A DNA stretch of 64,000 nt, taken from positions 1 through 64,000 of the forward strand of contig NZ_JABFDH010000005.1 in NCBI RefSeq assembly GCF_013403975.1, read 5' to 3'. Made by a program: the position numbers and the translations under genes. This document shows, in pieces, positions 9,633 through 17,117 of the stretch. Position 1 is the stretch's first letter, and every line of letters starts with the position of its first letter. This stretch comes from Winogradskyella ursingii (lineage in GTDB: Bacteria > Bacteroidota > Bacteroidia > Flavobacteriales > Flavobacteriaceae). The notes under the pieces were generated by a model. The model was not told where the DNA came from. It ran no database searches and saw only the letters and a program-made list of their open reading frames with translations.

Positions 9633-9803
9633 GTTATCGGGTTTTTGCTTTTCTTTTGGAAGCCTGTTGTGCTCTTTAAGATATTTCATAAGCATCCATT
9701 CAATCTGGCCATTAGTGCTGCGAAACTCATCCGCAGCCCATTTTTCCACAGCCTTCAACATGTCTTCATTGATTCTTAATGCAAATGCTTTTTTCTTTGA
9801 CAT
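9624..9803 (-). CDS. Arc/MetJ (ribbon-helix-helix) type DNA-binding protein, 59 residues
   Basis: Start ATG at 9803, stop TGA at 9626-9624. The protein begins MSKKKAFALRINEDMLKAVE and continues with KWAADEFRSTNGQIEWMLMK: a short beta-strand (AFALRI), helix A (NEDMLKAVEKWAADE), a turn RSTNG and helix B (QIEWMLMKYL). This is the Arc-type ribbon-helix-helix layout with the conserved RSxNxxIE turn. The C-terminal tail is Lys-rich. Last gene of a tight operon with an SPFH protein; it may autoregulate that operon or silence a distant target. Identification is from motif reading only. Confidence 0.82.
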   Translation of the reverse strand: MSKKKAFALRINEDMLKAVEKWAADEFRSTNGQIEWMLMKYLKEHNRLPKEKQKPDNKK

Positions 9804-9808
9804 CTGTT

Positions 9809-10312
9809 TTAATTATTAATTTTTGCTTGATAAGTGTTTAAAACGCTTTCTGCTTCGGCTTTCTGTTGAGTACCAATCAAAAGCTTTTTACCATTTTTCA
9901 ACTTGAGTTGTATCCCAATATCACCTGATACATTGATGGCTTTTCCTTTTGATTTGTTCCACAGTATACCACCCCTTATTCCCCAGCCACCGTATTCTCC
10001 AATAGGATCATAATTTCTGACATGGGCTTCTTTGATATCTGCCCATGAGATGACTTTATATTTTAAATGAAAAGGAAAGAATTGATAATGAACACCTTTC
10101 TCATCAATTCTAGTATTTAACTTGAATAAAAATATAATACTTGAAGCCAACAACACAACCAGTAAAATAATAGTGAGTTCTAATACCGAAAAGCTATTGG
10201 GATTTTTAAAATAGGTACCCAAAACAATACCAACTGGTACCAACATACTGATTAAAATCAGCATGATGAGCCATAATTGAGTAAATCGCTGTTCTTCTTT
10301 AAAGATTCTCAT
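9809..10312 (-). CDS. Membrane protein with two helices and a PH-like C-terminal domain
   Basis: 167 residues. Two hydrophobic helices (about 14-35 and 45-65) form a hairpin, followed by a soluble beta-rich domain of about 95 residues with ISWADIKEAHVRNYDPIGEY and GGWGIRGGILW, then IGIQLKLKNGKKLLIGTQ. The pattern of a start Ile-x-Trp-x-Asp-Ile and a closing LKNGKKLLIGTQ resembles bacterial PH-like membrane proteins (DUF6141-like, a family assignment I hold only loosely). Its start codon overlaps the DUF4177 stop (TAATG) and its stop lies 5 bp before the Arc-type gene, so it is in the SPFH operon. Role unknown. Confidence 0.7.
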   Translation of the reverse strand: MRIFKEEQRFTQLWLIMLILISMLVPVGIVLGTYFKNPNSFSVLELTIILLVVLLASSIIFLFKLNTRIDEKGVHYQFFPFHLKYKVISWADIKEAHVRNYDPIGEYGGWGIRGGILWNKSKGKAINVSGDIGIQLKLKNGKKLLIGTQQKAEAESVLNTYQAKINN

Positions 10313-10470
10313 TATCTGTTTTTATCACGTTCAAATATCACCATTGAAGAATTTGGTACAATATGTTTCACGATCCATCCTTCTCTGGCATATTGATTCA
10401 AAAAATCTTCATATTTTTGATGTCTATTCGTAAGGCCTAATTTTGGCATTTCTACTTTATATTCTTTCAT
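10312..10470 (-). CDS. DUF4177-like small protein, 52 residues
   Basis: Start ATG at 10470, stop TAA at 10314-10312. Sequence features: MKEYKVEMPK, then YEDFLNQYAREGWIVKHIVP and MVIFERDK. A beta strand (EYKVEM), an amphipathic helix containing LNQYAREGW, and closing strands VKHIV and VIFER are the core of the DUF4177 fold (about 50-60 residues). The stop overlaps the next start by one base (TAATG), strongly suggesting translational coupling. Function unknown; in this operon it could bridge the membrane parts and the DNA-binding protein, which is speculation. Confidence 0.78.
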   Translation of the reverse strand: MKEYKVEMPKLGLTNRHQKYEDFLNQYAREGWIVKHIVPNSSMVIFERDKNR

Positions 10471-10478
10471 GATTTTTC

Positions 10479-10658
10479 TTATTCTTTAGTATTTTCTTTA
10501 AAAATTGCTAATGCAATTACGACTCCGATGCAAAGACCAATAATAGAGCCGTAAACCACACCCATGGCTACATTGCCAACTACAGCTCCAATAGTGATAC
10601 CAATACTAGTACCAAGACTACTGCCCAAACTAATGCTCAATATTTGGTTTTTATTCAT
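10479..10658 (-). CDS. Glycine-zipper small membrane protein, 59 residues
   Basis: Start ATG at 10658, stop TAA at 10481-10479. After a polar start (MNKNQ) nearly the whole chain is hydrophobic with regularly spaced small residues (SLGSSLGTSIGITIGAVVG, then GSIIGLCIGVVIALAI), the hallmark of a glycine-zipper helical hairpin of two membrane spans, ending in a charged KENTKE tail. The start lies one base after the SPFH gene ends. Such peptides oligomerise in membranes; a direct partnership with the SPFH protein is an inference from the tight spacing. Confidence 0.72.
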   Translation of the reverse strand: MNKNQILSISLGSSLGTSIGITIGAVVGNVAMGVVYGSIIGLCIGVVIALAIFKENTKE

Positions 10659-10659
10659 T

Positions 10660-11520
10660 TTAATGATTTAAAGTTCCTGCATTAACTACTGGTGAGGCAT
10701 CTCTGTCACCGCATAGAACAACCATTAAATTACTAACCATAGCAGCTTTTCGTTCTTCGTCTAAAACCACAACGTCTTTTTTGTTCAGTTGCTCAATGGC
10801 CATTTCTACCATACTTACTGCCCCTTCTACAATTTTATGTCTAGCTGCAACAATCGCAGTAGCTTGTTGTCTCTTAAGCATGGCGTTGGCGATTTCATTT
10901 GCATAAGCGAGATAACCAATTCGCGCCTCTAAAACTTCAATACCTGCAATAGTAAGACGTTCGTCAATCTCCTTTTCAAGGGCTTCGCTTACTTCGTTAA
11001 CACTAGATCTTAGTGTAATATCTTCATCTACTCCTTCGTCCGCGAAATTATCATATGGATACATACTCGCTAATTTTCTAACTGCAGCATCGGTTTGTAC
11101 GCGAACAAAGTTTTCATAATTATCGACATCAAATGCAGCTTTATAGGTATTTTCTACGCGCCAAACCAAAATGGTGCTTATCATTACTGGGTTGCCGAGT
11201 TTATCATTCACCTTTAGACGCTCACTATCAAAGTTACTCGCTCTTAATGAGATTTTCTTTTTGGTGTAAAATGGGTTCACCCAATAAAAACCGTTTCTTT
11301 TTACAGTACCTACGTACTTTCCAAACAATAGCAATACGCGAGATCCGTTTGGTTGTACCATTAAAAATCCGAAAGCCAGTACCAAAGCGGTAACAATTCC
11401 AAAGGCTGACCATCCGGTCTTAGTGATTGGAATAAGCGCAATGCTTCCGAAGAATAATATTAAAAACAGAAATAGCATTAAATAGCCATTTGCGGGTACA
11501 ATGAGTTTTTCTTCTTTCAT
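10660..11520 (-). CDS. SPFH/band-7/prohibitin-domain membrane protein
   Basis: 286 residues. Two N-terminal membrane helices (about 13-55) with a short turn, then the SPFH domain starting near GSRVLLLFGKYVGTVKRNGFYW, with VMISTILVWRVENTYKAAFDV and VRVQTDAAVRKLASMYPYDN, and the flotillin-like helical region IDERLTIAGIEVLEARIGYL and AMLKRQQATAIVAARHKIVEGAV. Usually a large membrane-bound ring or scaffold that organises proteases or membrane domains. It lacks a neighbouring NfeD or FtsH gene, unlike most bacterial SPFH loci, and instead heads a five-gene operon of tiny proteins ending with an Arc-type regulator. Confidence 0.88.
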   Translation of the reverse strand: MKEEKLIVPANGYLMLFLFLILFFGSIALIPITKTGWSAFGIVTALVLAFGFLMVQPNGSRVLLLFGKYVGTVKRNGFYWVNPFYTKKKISLRASNFDSERLKVNDKLGNPVMISTILVWRVENTYKAAFDVDNYENFVRVQTDAAVRKLASMYPYDNFADEGVDEDITLRSSVNEVSEALEKEIDERLTIAGIEVLEARIGYLAYANEIANAMLKRQQATAIVAARHKIVEGAVSMVEMAIEQLNKKDVVVLDEERKAAMVSNLMVVLCGDRDASPVVNAGTLNH

Positions 11521-11647
11521 GGTTGATACATTTAATTGATTAGTATTAATTTAATATTAATATGATATCATAAAGATATGATTTAATTTATTAGTGTGCA
11601 AATCAAAAGTTTTGTTACAGTTTGAAGAAAAAATCTTTAGAATAAAG

Positions 11648-11665
11648 TTTGGCATACCATTTGTA
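11648..11665 (+). promoter_or_regulatory. Possible sigma-54 promoter TTTGGCATACCATTTGTA
   Basis: TGGCAT-N5-TTGTA compares with the sigma-54 consensus TGGCAC-N5-TTGCA; GG (11651-11652) and GT (11663-11664) are separated by exactly 10 bases, the required spacing. Two mismatches. It points into the candidate RNA ending at the terminator at 11754-11784. No activator gene is nearby. Confidence 0.35.
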
Positions 11666-11674
11666 ATATACTAA

Positions 11675-11784
11675 TCGTAATGAATAATACGATAGTTACC
11701 ACGTTGTAACAACTACAAAATCGTAGCATTACATTTTGGTTGGTTAGTTAGTTAAAGCATCCCGTGGTTGGGATGCTTTTTTTT
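11675..11784 (+). ncRNA. Candidate structured small RNA
   Basis: Lies between the SPFH operon start and the 3' end of the hydrolase gene, both on -, so a + transcript here serves no known gene. From a possible sigma-54 promoter the RNA would hold ATCGTA/TACGAT and GTTAC/GTAAC hairpins, an unpaired TTGGTTGGTTAGTTAGTT tract, and a strong terminator with eight T on the + strand. There is no convincing reading frame. Ends are estimates. Alternatively the hairpin ends the hydrolase message on -, where the T-run is only TTT. Confidence 0.42.
11754..11784 (+). terminator. Strong intrinsic terminator, + orientation
   Basis: Stem AAAGCATCCC / GGGATGCTTT, loop GTGGTT, then T at 11777-11784. The T-run makes it far stronger for + than for - transcription, though the only adjacent gene end (11806) is on -. 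Confidence 0.82.
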
Positions 11785-11805
11785 GAATAAATGAGAAAGT
11801 ATTTT

Positions 11806-12732
11806 CTAATTCTTAATAAATTCAGAAATTGAAGAAATAAGCTCTGGCGAAATAGCTCTTTGCGATTCGTTGTAGGATTTTGAGTTTTCCAAATCGTCCC
11901 CTTTTATTTCGAAGAGCACATGATTCATATTTTCTATAATTTTGAGTGCAGCGTTTTCGTGTGCTGACTTGAGCATTTCTGCTTCATTAACGGATACCTG
12001 AAGATCTTTGGTGCCATTAATAATGAGTATAGGCATAGTTAAATCCTTAATGATTTCTGTAGGATTGTGCGACATCCAGTTAATCATAAAGGGTTGAATA
12101 TCTTCTCTAAATAAGGAAATTAAAGCTGGTGGAAAATCAGAAGTGGTTTTTCCAGTTTTTAATATGCCAACGACCCGTTTAGCTTCTTCACCAAGTTGTG
12201 GCGCCATATTGGTGACCTGCTCAACAATGACATCTCCTATGTTTTGGCCTGCACCTGCTAGTGAGATGAATCCGTCTGCCTGTTTTTTTGCGGCTAGCAT
12301 GCCAACCAAACTACCTTGACTATGTCCTATGACATATATCTTATTATAATCGTCTTTAGATTTAAAAAATTCAATAACATCTGTTGCGTCGGTGACAAAA
12401 TCATTAAACATTATATTCTCATCGACATTACCGGTTTTAATTTGTTTAACGATACGCTTGTCATATCTAAACGTGGCGATATTATTATTAGTTAAGCCTT
12501 CGGCTAATTTTTTAAGCGAATTGTTTTTAAGGAAATTTTGATTACCATTTCTATCAGTTGGTCCAGATCCAGCTATGATTATCGCTAAATCAGGTTTTAC
12601 AGTATTTAGTGGTTTGAGCAACGTGCCGTCGATCCATTTAGTTATGGTTAACTCTTTTTCTTCAAAGTTTTTGTTTTGAGAAAATACAATTGAAAAGCTA
12701 ACGAATGAAATAAGAAATAAGAGCTTTTTCAT
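11806..12732 (-). CDS. Secreted/periplasmic alpha/beta hydrolase
   Basis: 308 residues with signal peptide MKKLLFLISFVSFSIVFSQ. Alpha/beta-hydrolase fold: the oxyanion segment IIIAGSGPTDRNGN (about 50-62), a conserved RYDKR, the nucleophile elbow GHSQGSL (Ser about 141), PILIINGTKDLQV carrying the acid Asp, and the catalytic His in ENMNHVLFE (about 268). This set of motifs resembles the YbbA/EstB-like esterases frequent in Bacteroidota, with acyl-ester substrates likely but unproven. It stands alone, with possible RNA elements on either side, and no clear promoter was found upstream. Confidence 0.82.
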   Translation of the reverse strand: MKKLLFLISFVSFSIVFSQNKNFEEKELTITKWIDGTLLKPLNTVKPDLAIIIAGSGPTDRNGNQNFLKNNSLKKLAEGLTNNNIATFRYDKRIVKQIKTGNVDENIMFNDFVTDATDVIEFFKSKDDYNKIYVIGHSQGSLVGMLAAKKQADGFISLAGAGQNIGDVIVEQVTNMAPQLGEEAKRVVGILKTGKTTSDFPPALISLFREDIQPFMINWMSHNPTEIIKDLTMPILIINGTKDLQVSVNEAEMLKSAHENAALKIIENMNHVLFEIKGDDLENSKSYNESQRAISPELISSISEFIKN

Positions 12733-12931
12733 ATAAAATGGATTTTAGAGGTATAAAGTTAATTGATATTCAATCTTATTTTCATATTTGAAACATAAAT
12801 AATGATAAATTATTATTCAAATTGAATGAAAAACAAAAATTTTTAAACTGCATTTCATCGACGAAATACATGTTTTCAACTTAAAATGTTAAATTTAATT
12901 GTATTTCATCGATTAAAATAGTTTTTAGACG

Positions 12932-12959
12932 TTGAAAATGAAAATCAATTATATATTTG
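12932..12959 (+). promoter_or_regulatory. Bacteroidota-type promoter (TTG-N17-TATATTTG)
   Basis: TTG at 12932-12934 and a perfect TAnnTTTG box at 12952-12959, with 17 bases between. It faces a 457-bp gene-free stretch on the + strand and would start RNA near 12966. Confidence 0.5.
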
Positions 12960-12965
12960 ACTTGT

Positions 12966-13102
12966 ACTAAAATTTAGTTTTTAGTTCAATGGATTAATTA
13001 ATTAATATTTGCATTATGTTGTTGACTTAGAAACCCTGAATCTACTTACATAATAAAAAAAGCAAATTAAGAAAAGCCGAGATTGAGGGATCTCGGCTTT
13101 TT
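12966..13102 (+). ncRNA. Candidate small RNA, about 137 bases
   Basis: Starts just after a good promoter match and ends in a GC-rich terminator; no gene lies on the + strand between them, and the next + gene begins after the terminator, at 13823. The 5' part folds as CTAAAATTTAG; the middle is AT-rich and single-stranded; the longest frame is trivial. Upstream, ATTTCATCGA occurs twice (12851 and 12903), the first inside the palindrome ATTTCATCGACGAAAT, a possible operator. Alternatively the terminator belongs only to alkB on -. Confidence 0.4.
13072..13102. terminator. Terminator hairpin, probably bidirectional
   Basis: Stem AAAGCCGAGAT / ATCTCGGCTTT with loop TGAGGG. T-run CTTTTT on +, CTTTTC on -. 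It can end the alkB message (-, stop at 13190) and the candidate small RNA (+). Confidence 0.85.
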
Positions 13103-13112
13103 GATTTCTATA

Positions 13113-13138
13113 GCTTCGACTTTGCTCAGCCACCGTCA
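13113..13138 (-). repeat. Degenerate REP-like element, CTGAGC/GTCGAAG type
   Basis: On the - strand GACGGTGGCTGAGC followed by AAAGTCGAAGC resembles the common Bacteroidota intergenic repeat GTCATxCTGAGCxxxGTCGAAG. A second degenerate copy is at 41641-41664. Confidence 0.4.
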
Positions 13139-13189
13139 ATTTTAATTGGTTATTTTAACTTAACTAATTACATTCTTGGCATTACATTT

Positions 13190-13789
13190 TTAAATCAATT
13201 TTCTAAAAGTCAAGTTTATTCTGGGTTCTATATTTTGTTTTGTCTTAGCAATCTGATGTACCCAGTAGTGTTGCATTTCACCCTTCATAATCAAGAGACT
13301 TCCGTGATTTAAATTCAGTTTGTGACGTTGTTCTTTTAAAGTTTTATGCTTAAAATGAAATGGTCTCTTTTCACCAAAACTTACCGAAGCAATTACGGGA
13401 TTTTTACCCAATTCTTTTTCATTATCTGCGTGCCAGCCGTTGCTATCGTTGCCGTCTCTGTACAAATTCAACAAAACGGTGTTGAATTCTGAATTGCTTA
13501 TTCTTTCAACCTTATTTTTAATGACTTTAAGTTCTTTAGTAAACGGCTCGGGATGCATCACGATATTAGAGTAGCTATAGGCTTGATCACCTTCTCCAAA
13601 AAGTGCTGTTAGGCGAGGTTGTTTATAGGTTTTACCAAAAACTTTTATATCATCCTGTTGCCAGCTTGTTTTAGATTTTAATGTTTCGAAATAATTGTTG
13701 GCCTCTGCTTCTGAGAAAAAATCAGGAACGTAAATAAGTTCAGCATTTGGAAGCTCGATTGATTGTTTGTCGCCTGAAAACAAGTTCAT
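13190..13789 (-). CDS. alkB: AlkB-type alpha-ketoglutarate-dependent dioxygenase
   Basis: 199 residues. It removes alkyl groups from DNA or RNA bases oxidatively, using Fe(II) and 2-oxoglutarate. Iron ligands: HxD in GWHADNEKELG (about 139-141) and a distal His in HYWVHQIAKT; 2-oxoglutarate Arg pair in EPRINLTFRKL at the C-terminus. ASVSFGEKRPFHFKHK is the nucleotide-facing sheet typical of the ALKBH2/3-like bacterial branch. The gene is divergent from the dipeptidase with a 33-bp gap, so the two promoters overlap. No Ada-type regulator is adjacent. Confidence 0.92.
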   Translation of the reverse strand: MNLFSGDKQSIELPNAELIYVPDFFSEAEANNYFETLKSKTSWQQDDIKVFGKTYKQPRLTALFGEGDQAYSYSNIVMHPEPFTKELKVIKNKVERISNSEFNTVLLNLYRDGNDSNGWHADNEKELGKNPVIASVSFGEKRPFHFKHKTLKEQRHKLNLNHGSLLIMKGEMQHYWVHQIAKTKQNIEPRINLTFRKLI

Positions 13790-13822
13790 AGTTTATTTTT
13801 TCTCTAAATTAGCATTAAGATT

Positions 13823-14503
13823 ATGAACATCAAAACCAACATATTTCTTATTTGTATAGTGCTGATACATTTTGGCTTTCAGTCCAAAAATGAATTACCG
13901 GATGGATTTGTTTATGCACAAGATGTAATTAAGGATTTGGATGTGGAACTGCGCTATTACTCAGACCATAATTTTGTTGGTGATACCATTGACGGTTACA
14001 AAGCCAACCGTCTTATTATTACCAAGCCAGCAGCTGAAAAACTGAAATTAGTTCATGAAGAATTACAGCTTCAGAATTTATGCTTAAAGGTTTATGATGG
14101 TTACAGACCACAAAGAGCCGTCAATCACTTTATCCGTTGGGCGCGCGATTTAAATGATACGATAAACAAATCAGAGTTTTATCCTGAAGTGAACAAACGA
14201 AACTTGTTCAAGGCTGGCTACATTGCTTCAAAATCGGGTCATAGTAGAGGTAGTACATTAGACTTGACCATCACCGATGGTGAGACTGGTGAGCCATTGG
14301 ATATGGGAAGTCCTTATGATTTTTTTGGTGAGAAATCCTGGGTGAATTACGAAGGCATTTCAAATGAACAAAAAGCCAACCGAGAATTGCTGCAAACCGT
14401 AATGTTGAAACATAACTTTAGAAACTATCCGAAAGAATGGTGGCATTTTACCTTACGTTGGGAACCTTTCCCAAATACTTATTTTGATTTTGTGGTGGAA
14501 TGA
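13823..14503 (+). CDS. D-alanyl-D-alanine dipeptidase (VanX/M15D family)
   Basis: 226 residues with an N-terminal signal peptide (ILIHFGFQS region), so periplasmic. The M15D zinc site is complete: SGHSRGSTLDLTI supplies the first His and Asp (SxHxxGxxxD), and EWWHFT supplies the catalytic Glu and the third ligand His. Substrate-binding VYDGYRPQRAV is the usual family segment. It cleaves D-Ala-D-Ala; in organisms without a vanHA cluster, as here, the role is peptidoglycan recycling or turnover rather than vancomycin resistance. The 3' end overlaps the convergent MFS gene by 25 bp. Confidence 0.9.
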   Translation: MNIKTNIFLICIVLIHFGFQSKNELPDGFVYAQDVIKDLDVELRYYSDHNFVGDTIDGYKANRLIITKPAAEKLKLVHEELQLQNLCLKVYDGYRPQRAVNHFIRWARDLNDTINKSEFYPEVNKRNLFKAGYIASKSGHSRGSTLDLTITDGETGEPLDMGSPYDFFGEKSWVNYEGISNEQKANRELLQTVMLKHNFRNYPKEWWHFTLRWEPFPNTYFDFVVE

Positions 14504-15678
14504 TTCAATCTCAATCCTAATAACCCTAAAACGGGTCCAATTGCTAAAATCAAAAATGCAAAAGCCACATTATGGTTAGGGCTAAAGATTGTGTTGAGTA
14601 ATTGTATGCTAATTATAGTAATAGCAAAACCAATACAATTAACGATGGTTAGAGCAGTGCCTTTGGATTCTGGTTGAGCACTATGAGCTACCATGGTCGA
14701 AAACAATGGCGAATCTGCAATTACTGCCATTCCCCAAATAAGCAAAAATATTATGAAAATCTGCTGGTAGCCAAGTATAAAAAACAATGGTGACAGCACA
14801 CAGCACATGCCAGAAATACCAATAGATAGAGAGGCTATCTTTTTAGTGCCATATTTATTTGATAATAATCCACCCAACACACAGCCCATGGCTCCAACGG
14901 CAATCACCAAAAACGAAATGAAATAAATATTGATTTGGGTTTGATGAAATTCAGAAAAACCCAAAAGAAAAACAGGCAAAAACGTCCAGAACGCATACAG
15001 CTCCCACATATGGCCAAAATATCCAAACGCTGCAGATCTGAGTGAGCTATTTTTAAAAACTTTTATGATTTTAGTAGCGTCAAATTTTTTAGCTAATTTT
15101 TGGTAAGGTCCGTTGCTTACAAACAAAATGAGTATGCCACCAATTACTGACATCATAGAGGTAGCGTAAATAACAGTTTCCCATTGTAGGGTATAATCAA
15201 ATGATTTGATGAGATGGGGAAATGATTTTCCCAGTACCAAAGCGCCAACCAATAAACTGAGGGATTTTCCTAGGCCTTTTTTATAATGGTCGGCGGCAAT
15301 TTTCATACCAACAGGATAAATGCCAGCCAATGTAAAACCAGTAAAGAACCGAAAGCTCAAAATGGTAGACATTGTATTGTCATTATATAGTAGGCCAAAA
15401 TTAAAAACAGCTCCAATAGTGGCGCAAACAAAGAATATTTTTGAAGGTGAAAATCGATCACTCAAAGTAAGTACTGCAAATACAAAAGTGCCCAAAATAA
15501 AACCGAATTGCACCGCAGAACTAATATCGCCGAGAGATTGGTCACTTAGATTATAAGCAATTTTAAGTTCGTCAACGATAGAATTGCCAGCAAACCATGT
15601 TGATGTGCAACAGAATTGTGAAAAAATAATAATAGGTAGAACCCAATTACTTCTTTGAGTAATGTTATTGGTTTTCAA
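14479..15678 (-). CDS. MFS transporter
   Basis: 399 residues with about 12 hydrophobic helices. Features: N-terminal SQFCCTSTWFAGNSIVDEL, the loop 2-3 motif LSDRFSPSKIFF (equivalent to MFS motif A, G/LxDRFxxx) and the loop 8-9 counterpart LLSNKYGTKK. The WFAGN helix resembles nitrate/nitrite or cyanate-type MFS members, but the substrate cannot be decided. Third gene of a - strand operon (CarboxypepD-like, DoxX-like, MFS) with a 13-bp gap to DoxX. The 25-bp convergent overlap with the dipeptidase gene may give antisense interference. Confidence 0.85.
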   Translation of the reverse strand: MKTNNITQRSNWVLPIIIFSQFCCTSTWFAGNSIVDELKIAYNLSDQSLGDISSAVQFGFILGTFVFAVLTLSDRFSPSKIFFVCATIGAVFNFGLLYNDNTMSTILSFRFFTGFTLAGIYPVGMKIAADHYKKGLGKSLSLLVGALVLGKSFPHLIKSFDYTLQWETVIYATSMMSVIGGILILFVSNGPYQKLAKKFDATKIIKVFKNSSLRSAAFGYFGHMWELYAFWTFLPVFLLGFSEFHQTQINIYFISFLVIAVGAMGCVLGGLLSNKYGTKKIASLSIGISGMCCVLSPLFFILGYQQIFIIFLLIWGMAVIADSPLFSTMVAHSAQPESKGTALTIVNCIGFAITIISIQLLNTIFSPNHNVAFAFLILAIGPVLGLLGLRLNHSTTKSK

Positions 15679-15691
15679 TTTGTAAGCATTT

Positions 15692-16048
15692 TTAATTCAA
15701 ATACATCCAGGCCCAATACATCAAACCAAATTGAAGTGGAATCCGTAGAATCAAAATCCATTTTGGGATGCCTGCAGAAGCTTTTTCATTAGACAACATG
15801 TAAAAATGTACCAATAAAAATACTATTAACATGGCGATGATACCATAAATAGCAAACGGTTTTGTTGCAGGAATGCATAATCCTATTCCTAAAACTATTT
15901 CTGCCAAACCACTCAATAAAACTAATGCTTTAGGGTAAGGTAAATACCTTGGCATTATCCGTAAGTACATTTTCGGTTTGATAAAATGCATTAAACCAGC
16001 GAAAATATAAATACCAGCCATGATGTAAAGTCCTAAGGGTTCAATCAT
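15692..16048 (-). CDS. DoxX-like membrane protein
   Basis: 118 residues, four hydrophobic helices, with LYIMAGIYIFAGLMHFIKPK at the start and VLLSGLAEIVLGIGLCIP as helix 2. The IFAGLMHF...P pattern and length match the DoxX/DoxD-like family, small inner-membrane proteins linked in some bacteria to redox or quinone metabolism. The start overlaps the end of the upstream gene by 8 bp, so translation is coupled. Specific activity not known. Confidence 0.83.
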   Translation of the reverse strand: MIEPLGLYIMAGIYIFAGLMHFIKPKMYLRIMPRYLPYPKALVLLSGLAEIVLGIGLCIPATKPFAIYGIIAMLIVFLLVHFYMLSNEKASAGIPKWILILRIPLQFGLMYWAWMYLN

Positions 16049-17015
16049 CTTTGTATATTTTATACTTAATACCGATACCGTAATTGTAAAGACCCTTATC
16101 TAAGAGACTGGACTTAAATCCGTTGCCAGTATCAAATTTCACCCAGTTATTACCATTGATGAATACACGTTTAACAAACGTTTTTTTCGTTTCTATTTCG
16201 TCCGTGAACGGGAGAAGTGGTCTAAAATTTGTTGGAATTTTTACCACACCGTTTTTAGATTTTATCTCTTTGTATTTTTTGTTGGGTAATAGTTTTCCGG
16301 CTTTATCAGTGTAGCCCAAAACCTGAAGCGACACAAAGAAACCTCCCTTTGGTATGTAGATATTATTATCTTCAACATTGAGTTCGTAAACATCACCATC
16401 TTTTTCGGTAGCTCTAAAAACAATAGTTTTATAGGTAAGTGTTTTACTCGGTAGACCGTTTTCTGTATTATAGAATTTAACTTTAAACAGGGTGGAAAAC
16501 TCTTTTTTTTCGGCATTTTTTCGTTTTCTTTTTTTCCAATCTTTGGATTCCAAAGCAATGGGAAATAAAACCGAAGTTAGTTTTTGATCGTTTGATGATT
16601 CTTTCGGAAAATATACTGCAATTTCAGATTCTATAGTTGGTAACCAAGAGCTGTAGTAGTCATCGTCTAGATAGGGCTTTATTTCTTCGGTATTATATTT
16701 TCTATCACGTTTAACACCAACCACCACTTCGTCCAGTTCATCAGCTTGTGGCTGCAGGTAAAGCTGTTTTGGCAGATTTGCTGTAGCAACATTCAAATCC
16801 TTATAGCCCAATGCCGAAATAAATAAAGAATCAATATCTGGATACAGCTTTTTCGAAAAATAAAACTGACCTTCATCATCGGCAAAAAGACCGTTGCCGT
16901 TGCCAAACGATACGGTAGCGTAGCTTACAGGGTATTTTGTGATACTGTCAGAAACAGTAATTTGCGCGACGCAAATATTACAAAGCAATAAGAATAAAAA
17001 TAGGACTTTGGACAT
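16041..17015 (-). CDS. CarboxypepD_reg-like domain protein, secreted
   Basis: 324 residues with signal peptide (LFLFLLLCNICVAQ). Residues about 20-95 form a carboxypeptidase-regulatory/CNA-B-like plug domain (ITVSDSITKYPVSYATVSF, DDEGQFYFSKK) ending with DELDEVVVG, a sequence often found just before a TonB plug. No plug or barrel follows: the remaining 220 residues are beta-rich, with KKTFVKRVFINGNNWVKFD near the end. It is therefore a stand-alone Bacteroidota envelope protein of unknown role. First gene of the operon with DoxX and the MFS carrier. Confidence 0.75.
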   Translation of the reverse strand: MSKVLFLFLLLCNICVAQITVSDSITKYPVSYATVSFGNGNGLFADDEGQFYFSKKLYPDIDSLFISALGYKDLNVATANLPKQLYLQPQADELDEVVVGVKRDRKYNTEEIKPYLDDDYYSSWLPTIESEIAVYFPKESSNDQKLTSVLFPIALESKDWKKRKRKNAEKKEFSTLFKVKFYNTENGLPSKTLTYKTIVFRATEKDGDVYELNVEDNNIYIPKGGFFVSLQVLGYTDKAGKLLPNKKYKEIKSKNGVVKIPTNFRPLLPFTDEIETKKTFVKRVFINGNNWVKFDTGNGFKSSLLDKGLYNYGIGIKYKIYKDD

Positions 17016-17055
17016 CTTTTAATTTAAGATTTTAAAGATACGTTATTTGAACGCA

Positions 17056-17082
17056 TAAAAAAACGCTTCATTATTGAAGCGT
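17056..17082 (-). terminator. Terminator for the DUF6249 gene
   Basis: Stem ACGCTTCA / TGAAGCGT with a TTAT loop; on the - strand it is followed by seven T. It lies 36 bp past the stop codon at 17118. Confidence 0.88.
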
Positions 17083-17117
17083 CTTTTCGTTTTTAATTGA
17101 TTGATTGATGTTTGTAA

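Noticed and set aside
13823-14503. Vancomycin resistance role for the VanX-type dipeptidase
   Set aside because: No vanH, vanA or regulator genes nearby and the protein carries a signal peptide, unlike cytoplasmic VanX.
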